Below, piece by piece: positions 23,904 through 33,116 of a DNA stretch of 42,602 bases. Positions within the stretch are counted from its first letter, which is position 1. Each line of letters begins with the position of its first letter. The translations under genes and the position numbers were made by a program. The notes beneath the pieces were generated by a model. That model was not told the origin of the DNA, made no database searches, and saw only the letters and a program-made list of their open reading frames with translations. The stretch is from Trueperaceae bacterium (GTDB lineage: Bacteria > Deinococcota > Deinococci > Deinococcales > Trueperaceae): contig JAABSI010000018.1 in the NCBI GenBank assembly GCA_011390455.1, positions 1 to 42,602 of the forward strand. The letters are read 5' to 3'.

Positions 23904-26174
23904 GTGGCGACGGCGGAGGTGGGCGCATACGTGAGGGACCCCGGTGAGCGACCGCACGAGCGGCATGCCGTAAACGCGACCGACGGCCCGCGCGCGCGCT
24001 CGTCGTGGCCCTCCGCCGTGATCGCGGGCCTCATGGTCGGCCTGGTGGTCACGGCCACCTCGGTCTCCATCGCGACGCTGATCTTCGGCCCGGTCGTGCC
24101 GGGCGAGCTCGCCTACGGCATCCGCCTCGTGCTCCTGGGCGCGATGATCGCCAGCCTGATCGCGCTGTTCGTGGGCCAGGTGCCGGGCATCGTCGCCCAG
24201 GCCCAGGGGGCGCCGGCCGCGATCCTGGCGACCCTCGCGGTGACCACCGCAGCGACCGTGCCCGACGGGTCCGACCCGATCGTGCGGTTCGCGACCGTGA
24301 TCGCCTTGGTCGCGACCACCTCGTTCGCGATCGGCGCCACCTTCCTCGCCCTGGGGTCGCTGCGGCTCGGGCGCCTGGTCCGCTACCTCCCCTACCCGGT
24401 GATCGGCGGGTTCGTCGCGGGGACCGGCTGGCTGCTGGTGGTGGGCGGCGCCTCCGTCGCCGGCGGCGTCGGCGACGCCCCGGTGGCGACGGCCTCGGCG
24501 CTCGATGGTTGGGGCCGGTGGCTCCCCGCGGTGGCGTTGGGGGCCCTGCTCGCCTTCGGCGGCACCGGACGCGGACGCCACCCGCTCGTGTTCCCGGCGC
24601 TCCTGGCGGCCGCGATCGCGGCCTTCTTCGGCGTGATGGTGGCCAGCGGAGGTACGCCCGAAGGCTGGCGCGCCGCGGGGCTGCTGCTCGACGTGCCCGC
24701 GACCGCCGAGCGTCCGATCGGCCTGCTCGGCCCCGGCGTGATCGACCACGTCCACTGGCCCTCGTGGTGGATCCACCTTCCGGGCGTCGCCACCGTCGTC
24801 CTGGTCGCGACGATGGGCTTGTCGTTCAACACCGCGGGCCTCGAGGTCGCTCTGCGCCGCCGGGTGCGGCTCGATCCGGAACTGCGAGCGGCGGGCCTGG
24901 GCAACCTCGCGGCGTCGGCGTTCGGGGCCGTGCCCGCGTACCACTCGATGGCGGCGCAGTTGCTCGCGCTGCGCCTCGGGGGCGGCCGGCGGGCGACCAC
25001 GCTAGCCATCGTCGCGGTCCTCGCCATCGCGCTGGGCGTCGGTCCGGCGTGGATCGCGTGGGTGCCGGCGCCGGTCGTCGGTGGCGTGCTCGTCTCGCTC
25101 GGGTTCGGGCTTCTGCGCGAGTGGGTGATCGACGCCACCCGCACGCTCTCGCGCCTCGAGTACGGCATCGTGCTGCTCATCCTGGGCGTGATCGCCGTCG
25201 CCGGGCTGCTGCCCGGGGTGCTGGTGGGGCTGGTGCTCGCGGTCTTGCTGTTCGTCGTGTCCTACAGCCGCGTCGACGCGGTCAAGCACGTCTTGACCGG
25301 CAGCGCCGTGCGCAGCCGGATGCGCTGGGACGCGCAGGAGCGGCGCGCGCTCGACGCCACGGGCGACGCGCGCCTGGTGCTGCAACTGCAGGGCTACCTG
25401 TTCTTCGGCGTCGCGTACGCGCTCCTCGACCGGCTCGAACAGCAGCTGGCCGCACACCCGACCGACGAGGTCGTCGTCGACTTCCGGCAGGTGACCGGCG
25501 CCGACGCCACCGCGCTCGCGAGCCTGGACGCGCTGCGGCGCGAGGCGGCGGGTCGCGGGGCGCGGCTCGTCTTCGCCGAGGTGCCGCCCGCGCTGGCGGG
25601 CGCCTTCGAGCGCCGCGGGGTCGTGGCGACCGACGACGGTTCCTTCGCCTTCGCCCCCACGCTCGACGCCGCCTTGGAGGCGGCCGAGCGGCGCGCGCTC
25701 GCCGCCGCGGCGGCCGCGTTCGACCCGCTGGAGTCGCTATCGGAACGGCTCGAAGCGCTCGCCGACGACGGCCTCGAGCTCCAGGACCTCGCGGCGCACC
25801 TCGACCGCCTGGAGGTCGCGGCCGGGCAGCGCATCGCGGCCGACGGCGCAGCCGGAGCCGAGGCGGTGTACGTCGTGGCGTCGGGGCAGGTGACGACCTG
25901 GCTCGACCTCGGCGACCGCGCCCCGCTGCGGCTCGAGACCTTCCGCGGCGGCAACCTCGTCGGCGACGTCGGCTTCTACCGCGGCGACGCGTCGGCGACG
26001 AGTTGGGTGGCGGCCGACGAACCCACGACGCTCTACCGGCTGACGCGGGCGCGGCTCGCCGACCTGACGGCGGCCGACCCCGCGCTCGCGGCCTCCTTCC
26101 ACCGCCTCGCGGCCCGCCAACTGGCTCGCCGCACCGCGCACCTGACGCGCCTGGTCGAGGCGCTCCAGCGCTGA
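23904..26174 (+). CDS. SulP-family anion transporter with STAS and cNMP-binding domains
   Basis: 756 residues. The N-terminal part (about 30-450) has the SulP membrane core with about ten to twelve segments, starting AVIAGLMVGLVVTATSVSIA and including SFNTAGLEVAL. A STAS domain follows (about 480-585: LVLQLQGYLFFGVAYALLDRLEQQL, VVVDFRQVTGADATALASLDAL). The C-terminal 130 residues form a cyclic-nucleotide-binding fold (VYVVASGQVTTWLDLG, GGNLVGDVGFYRGDASAT), but its phosphate-binding cassette lacks the usual Glu and Arg. The start is uncertain: GTG 23904, 23919 or 23931 are in frame, and GGAGG at 23915 would serve 23931. Sulfate, bicarbonate or another anion may be carried. Convergent with hypF. 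Confidence 0.88.
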   Translation: MATAEVGAYVRDPGERPHERHAVNATDGPRARSSWPSAVIAGLMVGLVVTATSVSIATLIFGPVVPGELAYGIRLVLLGAMIASLIALFVGQVPGIVAQAQGAPAAILATLAVTTAATVPDGSDPIVRFATVIALVATTSFAIGATFLALGSLRLGRLVRYLPYPVIGGFVAGTGWLLVVGGASVAGGVGDAPVATASALDGWGRWLPAVALGALLAFGGTGRGRHPLVFPALLAAAIAAFFGVMVASGGTPEGWRAAGLLLDVPATAERPIGLLGPGVIDHVHWPSWWIHLPGVATVVLVATMGLSFNTAGLEVALRRRVRLDPELRAAGLGNLAASAFGAVPAYHSMAAQLLALRLGGGRRATTLAIVAVLAIALGVGPAWIAWVPAPVVGGVLVSLGFGLLREWVIDATRTLSRLEYGIVLLILGVIAVAGLLPGVLVGLVLAVLLFVVSYSRVDAVKHVLTGSAVRSRMRWDAQERRALDATGDARLVLQLQGYLFFGVAYALLDRLEQQLAAHPTDEVVVDFRQVTGADATALASLDALRREAAGRGARLVFAEVPPALAGAFERRGVVATDDGSFAFAPTLDAALEAAERRALAAAAAAFDPLESLSERLEALADDGLELQDLAAHLDRLEVAAGQRIAADGAAGAEAVYVVASGQVTTWLDLGDRAPLRLETFRGGNLVGDVGFYRGDASATSWVAADEPTTLYRLTRARLADLTAADPALAASFHRLAARQLARRTAHLTRLVEALQR

Positions 26175-26187
26175 GGTTCGCGGTCGG

Positions 26188-28584
26188 TCAGCGCCGGGCG
26201 GCCGCCAGCGCGACCTGACCGAGGGCGACGCCGCCGTCGTTCGCCGGCACCTCGCGGTTGCGCCACACCGCGACGTCGTGCGCCGCGGCGCCCGCCACGA
26301 CGCGCTCGACCAGCAAGCGGTTCTGGAAGACGCCGCCCGAGAGCGCGAGCACGTCGAACGGATGCGTCGCCTGCAGGGCCAGGGCGGCGGTAACGACTCC
26401 GTGCGCCAGCGCCTCGTGGAAGCGCCGCGCGACCACGGCCGTCGGCACCCCGTCCGCCACGTCGTCGAGCACGGCGGCGAGCAGCGGCGCGTGGTCCCAC
26501 GTCGGCAGCGCATCGACGCCGCGCATCCCGAACGGCCACGGGTAGGGCTCGGCGTCGGCGACGGTCCAGGCCAGGGTCTCGAGCCCGATCGCGGCCTGCC
26601 CCTCGAAGGACATCGTGCGGTGGAAGCCGGTGAGCGCGGCGACGGTGTCGAACAGGCGGCCGACGCTGGTGGTGACGGGGCTGCGCAGGTCGGCGGCGAG
26701 GAGCTTGCGCGCGACGTTCAGGCGCTCGGCGGGGAAGTCGAACGGCGGCCGCAGGACCCGCTCGAAGGCCTCGTCGCCGAGCGCCTCGAGCCAGCCGGCG
26801 GCCGCCTGGACGGGCGTGCGGGCCGCGCCGTCGCCGCCGGGCAGGCGTGCGGGCCGCACGTGCGCCACGCGCGCGAACCCGTCCTCGAGGGTGCCGTGGA
26901 AGACCTCACCGCCCCAGACGCTGCCGTCGTCGCCCAACCCTGCCCCGTCGAAGGCGAACCCGAGCGTCGCGGTGGACCAGGCGCCGCGCTCGACCAGCAC
27001 GCTCGCGACGTGCGCCTCGTGGTGGCCGATCGCGAGGGTGGGCGCGCCGAGCTCCGCCGCGAAGCGGCTGCTGGGGTAGGCGGGGTGGCGGTCGTGGGCG
27101 ACGAGCACCTCGTGCGGGTCGACGCGGTACATGGCGCACAGGTCGGCGACGGTCTCGCGGAAGGCCTCGAACGAGGCGAAGTCGGAGAGGTCGCCGAGGT
27201 GCTGGCTCACGTACGTCGCGCCGCCGACGGCGAGCGCGATGCTGCTCTTGAGCTCGGCGCCCAGCGCCAGGATCGGGACCTCGAAGCGCGCGTCGCGCGC
27301 CACCGGCGCCGGCGCCATGCCGCGCGCGCGCCGCACCACCGTCGGCGCCCCGGCCACGACCTGGGCGACCCCGTCGTCGACGCGCCGGGCGATCGGCCGC
27401 TCGCCGACCAGGAAGGCGTCGGCCAGACCGCGGAGCGAGGCCAGGGCCTCGGCGTCGCGGTAGGCGATCGGTTCGCTGGAGCGGTTGGCGCTGGTCATCA
27501 CGAGTAGATCGGGGGCGCCGGCATCGAACAGCAGGTGGTGGACCGGGGTGTAGGGGAGCATGACGCCGATCGCCGCGTTGTCCGGAGCGAGCGCCTCGGG
27601 GAGCGGCGCCGGCCCCTTCGGGAGCAGCACGATCGGGCGCGCGGTGCTCGCGAGCAGCGTCCGCGCGGCGTCGTCCACCGACGCATGGTCGCCGATCGCC
27701 TCCAGGTCGCGGGCCATCACGGCGAAGGCCTTCTCCTTGCGGAACTTGCGCGCGCGCAGCGCCGCCACCGCCGCCGCGTCGCGCGCATCGCAGGCGAGGT
27801 GGTATCCACCGAGCCCTTTGATGGCGACGATGCCGCCGGCACGCAAGGCCGCCACGGTCGCGGCCAACGCCGCCTCGCCGCGCGGCGCCTCGGGAACCGC
27901 ACCGCGCCACGCGAGCGCTTCCCCGCCGTCGTCATCGGCGAGAGCGGTCGCGGTCCCGCCGTCGAGCACCGCGCGGGCCGCCGCGGCCGCCGCCTCGTCC
28001 AGGAAGACGAGCTGCGGCCCGCAGGTCGGGCAGGCGGTCGGCTGCGCATGGAAGCGGCGGTCGAGCGGGTCGTGGTACTCGGCTTCGCACGTCGGGCACA
28101 TCGCGAAGCCCTTCATGGTGGTGAGCGGCCGGTCGTACGGGAGCGCCTCGACGATCGAGTAGCGCGGCCCGCAGTTGGTGCAGTTGATGAACGCGTACCC
28201 ATGACGCCGGTCCGCCGGATCGCGGAGCTCCGCGAGGCAGTCGTCGCACACGGGCAGATCGGCCGAGATCGCGGTGGTCGCGTCGCGAGCGTCCTCGCTC
28301 GCGACGATGACGAAGGCCTCGGGGAGCGGCCCCGGCGCCGGGCCGCGCTCCAGCTCGGCCACCCCTTCGACGCGCGCCGCCGGCGGCGCCTCGGCGGCCA
28401 GCGCGTGCGCGAAGCGCTCGATCTGGTCCGCCGTGCCGACCGCCTCGACCGTCACGCCGTGGACGTCGTTTCGGACCCATCCGAGCAGACCGTCGCGGCG
28501 CGCGATCCGGTACACGAACGGCCGGAACCCCACCCCCTGGACGGTGCCGGTGACGCGCAGGAGGCGCCGCTCGAGCGCCGCCAC
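26188..28584 (-). CDS. hypF: Carbamoyltransferase HypF
   Basis: 798 residues, full-length HypF, which makes the thiocarbamate used for the cyanide ligands of [NiFe]-hydrogenase. Domains in order: acylphosphatase (TGTVQGVGFRPFVYRIA), two zinc fingers (CDDC, CTNC, CPTC, CPTC), YrdC-like (GGIVAIKGLGGYHLACDA) and the C-terminal Kae1-like carbamoyltransferase (GHHEAHVASV, GDDGSVWGGE, LSGGVFQN). The segment before GDDG reads DGAG rather than the usual DGTG. The GTG start is one base after the hypB stop; the weak ribosome site suggests translational coupling. It serves the hydrogenase about 22 kb to the left. Confidence 0.95.
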   Translation of the reverse strand: MAALERRLLRVTGTVQGVGFRPFVYRIARRDGLLGWVRNDVHGVTVEAVGTADQIERFAHALAAEAPPAARVEGVAELERGPAPGPLPEAFVIVASEDARDATTAISADLPVCDDCLAELRDPADRRHGYAFINCTNCGPRYSIVEALPYDRPLTTMKGFAMCPTCEAEYHDPLDRRFHAQPTACPTCGPQLVFLDEAAAAAARAVLDGGTATALADDDGGEALAWRGAVPEAPRGEAALAATVAALRAGGIVAIKGLGGYHLACDARDAAAVAALRARKFRKEKAFAVMARDLEAIGDHASVDDAARTLLASTARPIVLLPKGPAPLPEALAPDNAAIGVMLPYTPVHHLLFDAGAPDLLVMTSANRSSEPIAYRDAEALASLRGLADAFLVGERPIARRVDDGVAQVVAGAPTVVRRARGMAPAPVARDARFEVPILALGAELKSSIALAVGGATYVSQHLGDLSDFASFEAFRETVADLCAMYRVDPHEVLVAHDRHPAYPSSRFAAELGAPTLAIGHHEAHVASVLVERGAWSTATLGFAFDGAGLGDDGSVWGGEVFHGTLEDGFARVAHVRPARLPGGDGAARTPVQAAAGWLEALGDEAFERVLRPPFDFPAERLNVARKLLAADLRSPVTTSVGRLFDTVAALTGFHRTMSFEGQAAIGLETLAWTVADAEPYPWPFGMRGVDALPTWDHAPLLAAVLDDVADGVPTAVVARRFHEALAHGVVTAALALQATHPFDVLALSGGVFQNRLLVERVVAGAAAHDVAVWRNREVPANDGGVALGQVALAAARR

Positions 28585-28585
28585 C

Positions 28586-29308
28586 TCAGGCCCGCAGCTT
28601 GGCGCGCCGATGCTCGCGCAGGAAGTCGAGCCACCCCTCCATGCCCACGCCGGTGCGGGCGGAGACCTCGAAGATCGGCACGCCCGGCGCCACCCGGCCG
28701 AGGAAGTCGAGCGCCTTGGCGCGGTCGAAGCCGACCACCTCGGCGATGTCGACCTTGTTCACGACGATCACGTCGGCGTCCTTGAAGATCCGCGGGTACT
28801 TGAGCGGCTTGTCCTCACCCTCGGTGGTCGAGAGCAGCACCACGCGCAGGTCCTCGCCCAGGTCCCAGGCCGCCGGGCACACCAGGTTGCCGACGTTCTC
28901 GATCACGAGCACGTCGAGCGAGGCGACGTCGAGCTGCTCGACCGCGCGCGCGACCATCTCGGCCTCGAGGTGGCAGACGGTGCCGGTGGCGATCTGGACC
29001 GACGGGGCGCCGGCGGCGAAGAGGCGCTCCGCGTCGTTCGCCGTCTCGAGGTCGCCGACCACGATCCCGAGCTTGAGTTCCCCTTCCAGGTCGCGCACCG
29101 TGCGCTCGAGGAGCGCGGTCTTGCCCGAGCCGGGCGAGGAGACGACGTTGAGCACCAGGCGCCCCGCGAAGGCCTCGCGGTTGCGCGCCGCCACCCCGTC
29201 GTTGTGGACCATGAGCGACTTCTGCACCTGCACGACGCGCGGACCCGCGGGCCCGCTCGTGCCGAGCCCTTGGACGCTGACGTCCCGCATGGACGGATCG
29301 TTCGCCAT
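28586..29308 (-). CDS. hypB: Hydrogenase nickel incorporation GTPase HypB
   Basis: 240 residues. The GTPase motifs are VVSSPGSGKTALLE (P-loop), GDLETANDAE, IENVGNLVCPA and VVNKVDI. The Cys and His of GTVCHLEAEMV form the metal site at the GTPase dimer interface. The N-terminal CxxCGC nickel motif and His-rich region of E. coli and Rhizobium HypB are absent. It should still deliver nickel with HypA. The ATG at 29308 has GGAGG six bases upstream; GTG 29311 is less well spaced. It is followed directly by hypF. Confidence 0.94.
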   Translation of the reverse strand: MANDPSMRDVSVQGLGTSGPAGPRVVQVQKSLMVHNDGVAARNREAFAGRLVLNVVSSPGSGKTALLERTVRDLEGELKLGIVVGDLETANDAERLFAAGAPSVQIATGTVCHLEAEMVARAVEQLDVASLDVLVIENVGNLVCPAAWDLGEDLRVVLLSTTEGEDKPLKYPRIFKDADVIVVNKVDIAEVVGFDRAKALDFLGRVAPGVPIFEVSARTGVGMEGWLDFLREHRRAKLRA

Positions 29309-29337
29309 CACGCACCTCCGGTCGCGGCGCCCGCGGC

Positions 29338-29356
29338 CCCCCAGCCTCGCTGGGGG
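29338..29356 (-). promoter_or_regulatory. Strong hairpin in the hypB leader
   Basis: An 8-bp perfect stem (CCCCCAGC paired with GCTGGGGG) around a three-base loop, 29 nt upstream of the hypB start. A TAACGT box at 29407-29412 may be the promoter, making this part of a leader of about 98 nt. No T-run follows, so it is not a standard terminator. Confidence 0.5.
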
Positions 29357-29474
29357 CTCGCACCCCCGCCCGCGATCGCGCTCCGGGCGTGCGCCAGCAC
29401 TGCTCCACGTTAGCCCCGACGGGGATCGGCGCGCCGGGACGCGCGCCACACCGCTTCGCGGGCGAACGGAGCCC

Positions 29475-30683
29475 TCAGCGCGGGCGCGCCCGCCATTCGT
29501 CCGCGCTCAGCGCGTACACGGCCATGTCGGCGTACCCGTCCTGCACCGGAAGCTCGCGCCGCAGCACCCCCTCGAAACGCATCCCCAGACGCTCCGCGAC
29601 CGCTCGACTCCGGGCGTTCTCGACCGCCGCGCGCAGGTCGACCCGCTCGGCCCCCAGGTCCTCGAAGGCCTTGGCCAAGAGCGCGCGCGTCGCCCGCGTC
29701 GCGATCCCGTGCCCCTGCACGTCGGCGCTGAGCCAGTACCCCACCGAACCGCGCCGCGGCCGCTCCGACCAGGAGTGGATCCCCGCCGCGCCCACCAGCC
29801 GCCCGCGCCACCAGAGGCCGCCGTCGACGCCCTCGCCGCGGGCGAGCGCGGGCAGGGCGCGGCCCTCGAGGAACGCCCGGGTGGCCGCGAGGTCCTGCGC
29901 CCGCGCCCAGGGCATCCACGGGCGCAGGTGCTCCCGGTGGCGGTCGATGAGCGCGTGGAGCGCCTCGGCGTCCTCACGCTCGAGCAGGCCGATCTGCAGC
30001 TCCTCGTCGACCCGCAGCGCGAAGCGCGGCAGCGGCAGCGGCCCGGCCTCGGCGTCGGGGCCGACCCAGTCCTCGCGCAGCAGCCCGTAGAAGGCGAGGT
30101 CGACGGGGCGGCCCGAGGCGTTCATGTGCGCGCCGCGCAGCACCGCTTCGGGCGTGTAGCCGAGCCGCCGCGCCACCGATTCGCTGCGCGCGTGGCCCGG
30201 CTCGACGGCGATGCAGACGCGACCCAGCCCGCGCCCCTCGAAGAAGTGGCGATGAAGCGCCCGCATCGCGCGCGTCACCAGCCCGCGACCCTCGGCGTCG
30301 CGGCGCAGCCAGTACCCCACCTCGGTGGATCCCCCGCGCCGCTGCAGGTCGTGCAGCCACATCGCGCCCACCACGCGGCCCTCCTCGCACAGGTCGGCGT
30401 GCCAGCCGCGCCCGTTGCCGAAGCGCTCGAGCCCCTGCCGCACCTGGCGCTCGGCCTCTTCTCGTCCGGGGCGGCTCGCCCAACCGAACGAGGGCGCCAG
30501 GTGCTCGTGCTCGGCGGCGAGCCGCTCGGCGAGCTCCGGCACGTGGTGGCGTTCGCGCAGGCGCAGGGCCAAACCGTCGCCCAAGCGCAGCGCGAAGGCG
30601 TGCGCGGGCGCCGGGTCGGGCGTCGTCAGCCGCGCGAACGCTCCGTCCGACGAGGAGGCCGGGTCGGAGGGAGGCACGCTCAT
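29475..30683 (-). CDS. Tandem GNAT acetyltransferase (RimJ/RimL-like)
   Basis: 402 residues containing two GNAT domains of the RimJ/RimL type (about 25-205 and 215-400). Each has an acetyl-CoA region: EVGYWLRRDAEGRGLVTRAMRAL in the first and SVGYWLSADVQGHGIATRATRALL in the second. Each is followed by the ARSESVARRLGYTPEAVLRG or ARSRAVAERLGMRFEGVLRR region. The family acetylates ribosomal proteins or small molecules. The two halves probably arose by duplication. The ATG overlaps the aldolase stop (ATGA). Confidence 0.88.
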   Translation of the reverse strand: MSVPPSDPASSSDGAFARLTTPDPAPAHAFALRLGDGLALRLRERHHVPELAERLAAEHEHLAPSFGWASRPGREEAERQVRQGLERFGNGRGWHADLCEEGRVVGAMWLHDLQRRGGSTEVGYWLRRDAEGRGLVTRAMRALHRHFFEGRGLGRVCIAVEPGHARSESVARRLGYTPEAVLRGAHMNASGRPVDLAFYGLLREDWVGPDAEAGPLPLPRFALRVDEELQIGLLEREDAEALHALIDRHREHLRPWMPWARAQDLAATRAFLEGRALPALARGEGVDGGLWWRGRLVGAAGIHSWSERPRRGSVGYWLSADVQGHGIATRATRALLAKAFEDLGAERVDLRAAVENARSRAVAERLGMRFEGVLRRELPVQDGYADMAVYALSADEWRARPR

Positions 30684-31684
30684 GCCAGCGGTTGCTTGTG
30701 CAGCGCCGCGTAGCGGCCGGTGACGTGGTGCTCGAGCTGGCGCTCGATGTCGCCCAGCAGGCCGCTGGCCCCGAAGCGGAAGAGGTCGGGCTCGAGCCAG
30801 CGCCGGCCCAATTCCTCGCGCATGAGGATCATCCAGGCGAGCGCGTCCTTGGCGGTGCGGATACCGCCGGCGGGCTTGAAGCCCACGGCGAAGCCGGTGC
30901 GCTCGGCGTACGCCCGGACGGTGCGCGCCATCGTCAGCGACACCGGCAGCGTGGCGTTCTCGGGCTCCTTGCCGGTCGAGGTCTTGACGAAGTCGGCGCC
31001 GGCCATCATCGCCACCAGCGAGGCGCGCCCGACGGTGCGGAGGGTGCCGAGCTCGCCGGTCCCCAGGATGACCTTCATGTGGGCCGGTCCGCACGCCTCG
31101 CGGAAGGCGCGGAGCTCGTCGAAGAGCGCCGTCCAGTCGCCCGCGAGCGCCTGCGCGCGGTGGATGACGACGTCGATCTCCGCCGCGCCCGCCGCCACCG
31201 AAGCGCGGATCTCGGCCAGGCGCGTCTCGAGCGGCGTGAGGCCGGCCGGGAACCCGGTCGAGACCGCCGCGACCGGCACGCCGCTCCCCGCCAGCGCCGC
31301 CACCGCGGTGGGCACGAGCGCGTGGTAGACGCACACCGCGCCGGTGGTGAGCGGCACGTCGGCGACCCCGAGCGCCTCGAGCAGGTCCGGGCGCACCGGC
31401 GCCTTGGCCTTGGCGCACAGCCGCCGCACCCGCGCGGGCGTGTCGTCGCCGGCCAGGGTCGTGAGGTCGATCAAGGTGATCGCCTTGAGGAGCCAGGCCG
31501 CCTGCGCGTCGCGCTTGACGCTGCGGCGGGTGGTGAGCGTCGCCGCGCGCCGCTCGGCGGCGGAGCGGTCGATGCGGAACGAGGCGACCCAGTCGAGGTC
31601 GAGCTCCATGCCCGGGTTGCGCGGCAGCGGCCCGATCGGCACGACCGGGTGGGCGGGGACGGGAACGGGGCTGGGCGTGCTCAT
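30680..31684 (-). CDS. deoC: Deoxyribose-phosphate aldolase
   Basis: 334 residues, class I DERA. The Schiff-base lysine is Lys234 in FVKTSTGK and the second active-site lysine is Lys270 in VGFKPAGGIR. CVYHALVP, VSTGFPAG and AEIDVVI are also conserved. The N-terminal 50-60 residues are an extra segment compared with the E. coli enzyme, as in the longer animal-like subgroup. It splits deoxyribose 5-phosphate to glyceraldehyde 3-phosphate and acetaldehyde; ALDH16 could consume acetaldehyde but is not co-transcribed. The ATG has GGAGG ten bases upstream. Confidence 0.93.
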   Translation of the reverse strand: MSTPSPVPVPAHPVVPIGPLPRNPGMELDLDWVASFRIDRSAAERRAATLTTRRSVKRDAQAAWLLKAITLIDLTTLAGDDTPARVRRLCAKAKAPVRPDLLEALGVADVPLTTGAVCVYHALVPTAVAALAGSGVPVAAVSTGFPAGLTPLETRLAEIRASVAAGAAEIDVVIHRAQALAGDWTALFDELRAFREACGPAHMKVILGTGELGTLRTVGRASLVAMMAGADFVKTSTGKEPENATLPVSLTMARTVRAYAERTGFAVGFKPAGGIRTAKDALAWMILMREELGRRWLEPDLFRFGASGLLGDIERQLEHHVTGRYAALHKQPLA

Positions 31685-31709
31685 GACGGCGGGACCTCCG
31701 GAGGGCCCT

Positions 31710-31715
31710 AGTCTA
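31710..31715 (-). promoter_or_regulatory. Candidate -10 box of deoC (TAGACT)
   Basis: TAGACT lies 25 nt before the deoC ATG, upstream of its GGAGG site, and overlaps the stop of the MFS gene. Confidence 0.45.
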
Positions 31716-33035
31716 GTCCACGCTGCGCCCCGGCGCCGGCAACCACGCGGCCACCGCGGCCCCCACCGTCATCAGCACCGCGAACGTCACGAGCGCCGTC
31801 GTCGGCCCGATCGCGCCGGCGGCGGCGCCGACGGCGGCGCCGAGGACGGTCACGGCGCCGATCACCGTGTTCGCGGTGGCGACGTACGTCGGGCGCGCAT
31901 CGTCGGGCGCAGCGTCGACCAGCCAGGTCTTGCGGCCCAAGCGCACGCCGGCGTGCGCGATGCCCACCCCCAGGAAGGCCGGGGCGTAGACCCAGGCCGT
32001 ACGCCACGCCTCGGGGAGGAGCATCCCGACGGTCAGCGCGTAGGCGACCGAGGCCACGCCCACGAGCCCGGCCATGGCCATCGTCCGATGCGCCGCGTCG
32101 TCGGCGGCCTTGCCCCACGCCAGGCTCGAGAGGCTCGAGGCCAAGGCGGTCGCGACCACGAACACGCCCAGGCCGCCGAGGCCGGCGTCGACGGTGCGCT
32201 GGCCGTAGGTCGTCAGGAACGGCGTCGCGAGCGGCACCGCGAACAGCAGCGAGCGGGCGGTCAGGAAGCGCCGGAAGGGCGCGTCCTCACGCAGGAAGCG
32301 CCAGCCCGCGCGCGCCTCGGCCAGCGCGTCGCGCCCCCCTTCGGTGGCGCCCGGCGCCTCGACCACCCGCGCGAAGGCGCCGGCGGACGCCGCCAGCGCC
32401 CCGGCCCCCGCGAGCAGGAGCAGCGCGAAGGGCGCGCGCTCGTCGGCATCGGCCACGGTCGTGCGCATGAGCAGGCCCGCGCCGACCCCCAAGACGCCCC
32501 CGAGCGCCGCGCGCCACGCCAGCACCCGGCCACGAGCGCCCTTCGGGACGGTCTTCGCGAGCACGTCTTTGTACGCGACCGAGCCGACGCCGCTGGCGAC
32601 CGACGTCACGAGCAGCGCCAGCAGCACCGCGACGCCCGCGGCCGTGCCGGTCCACCACACGACCGCACCGGCCGTCGCCGCCACGGCCAGCGCCCGCACC
32701 GCCGCCGACGCCGCCCACCAGGGCGTGCGGCGCGGCACGGCCCGCAGGCGCCCCGCCACGGCGAGCTGCGGCAGCAGCGAGCCACCGTCCTTGATCGGGA
32801 TCAACAGGCCGACGAACGCAGTCGGCGCACCGACCGCCCCCAGCACCCACGGCAGCACGGTCCCGGGCGAAGAGAGCTGCTCGCCGAGCTTGGCGAGGGC
32901 CCCACTCACCACGTGCCAGACGACGTTGCCGGGCACCTCGGCACAGGCGCCCTCGGGCAGGGTACTGCAGGCGCGCAGTTCGTCCTCGTCCAACACGAAG
33001 TCGGCGATCCGTTCGGCGGCGTCGCTGGGGGCCAT
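31713..33035 (-). CDS. MFS transporter
   Basis: 440 residues with about ten to twelve hydrophobic segments, for example GAVVWWTGTAAGVAVLLALLV and ATALASSLSSLAWGKAADDAA. The first 40 residues are acidic (DAAERIADFVLDEDELRACS) and cytoplasmic. The loop between helices 6 and 7 (AEARAGWRFLREDAPFRRFL) is typical of major facilitator exporters. The substrate is unknown. There is no ribosome site; TAGGCT ends five bases before the ATG. Confidence 0.82.
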   Translation of the reverse strand: MAPSDAAERIADFVLDEDELRACSTLPEGACAEVPGNVVWHVVSGALAKLGEQLSSPGTVLPWVLGAVGAPTAFVGLLIPIKDGGSLLPQLAVAGRLRAVPRRTPWWAASAAVRALAVAATAGAVVWWTGTAAGVAVLLALLVTSVASGVGSVAYKDVLAKTVPKGARGRVLAWRAALGGVLGVGAGLLMRTTVADADERAPFALLLLAGAGALAASAGAFARVVEAPGATEGGRDALAEARAGWRFLREDAPFRRFLTARSLLFAVPLATPFLTTYGQRTVDAGLGGLGVFVVATALASSLSSLAWGKAADDAAHRTMAMAGLVGVASVAYALTVGMLLPEAWRTAWVYAPAFLGVGIAHAGVRLGRKTWLVDAAPDDARPTYVATANTVIGAVTVLGAAVGAAAGAIGPTTALVTFAVLMTVGAAVAAWLPAPGRSVD

Positions 33036-33040
33036 GCCCA

Positions 33041-33046
33041 AGCCTA
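33041..33046 (-). promoter_or_regulatory. Leaderless -10 box (TAGGCT) of the MFS gene
   Basis: TAGGCT followed by five bases (TGGGC) and the ATG at 33035. Confidence 0.6.
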
Positions 33047-33081
33047 GCCGAGGACCGCCCGCGGCCGCCGCCGCGCGGGCG

Positions 33082-33087
33082 TATCGT
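33082..33087 (+). promoter_or_regulatory. Candidate -10 box (TATCGT) of the desulfhydrase-racemase pair
   Basis: TATCGT lies 29 nt before the ATG at 33117, upstream of AGGAGG (five-base spacing to the ATG). No -35 box is recognised. Confidence 0.45.
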
Positions 33088-33116
33088 CGGGGGACTACGG
33101 TCCGCAGGAGGTTCGC

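Noticed and set aside
29338..29356. Hairpin read as a terminator after the GNAT gene
   Set aside because: The bases after it on the minus strand are GC-rich without a T-run; a leader structure of hypB is more likely.
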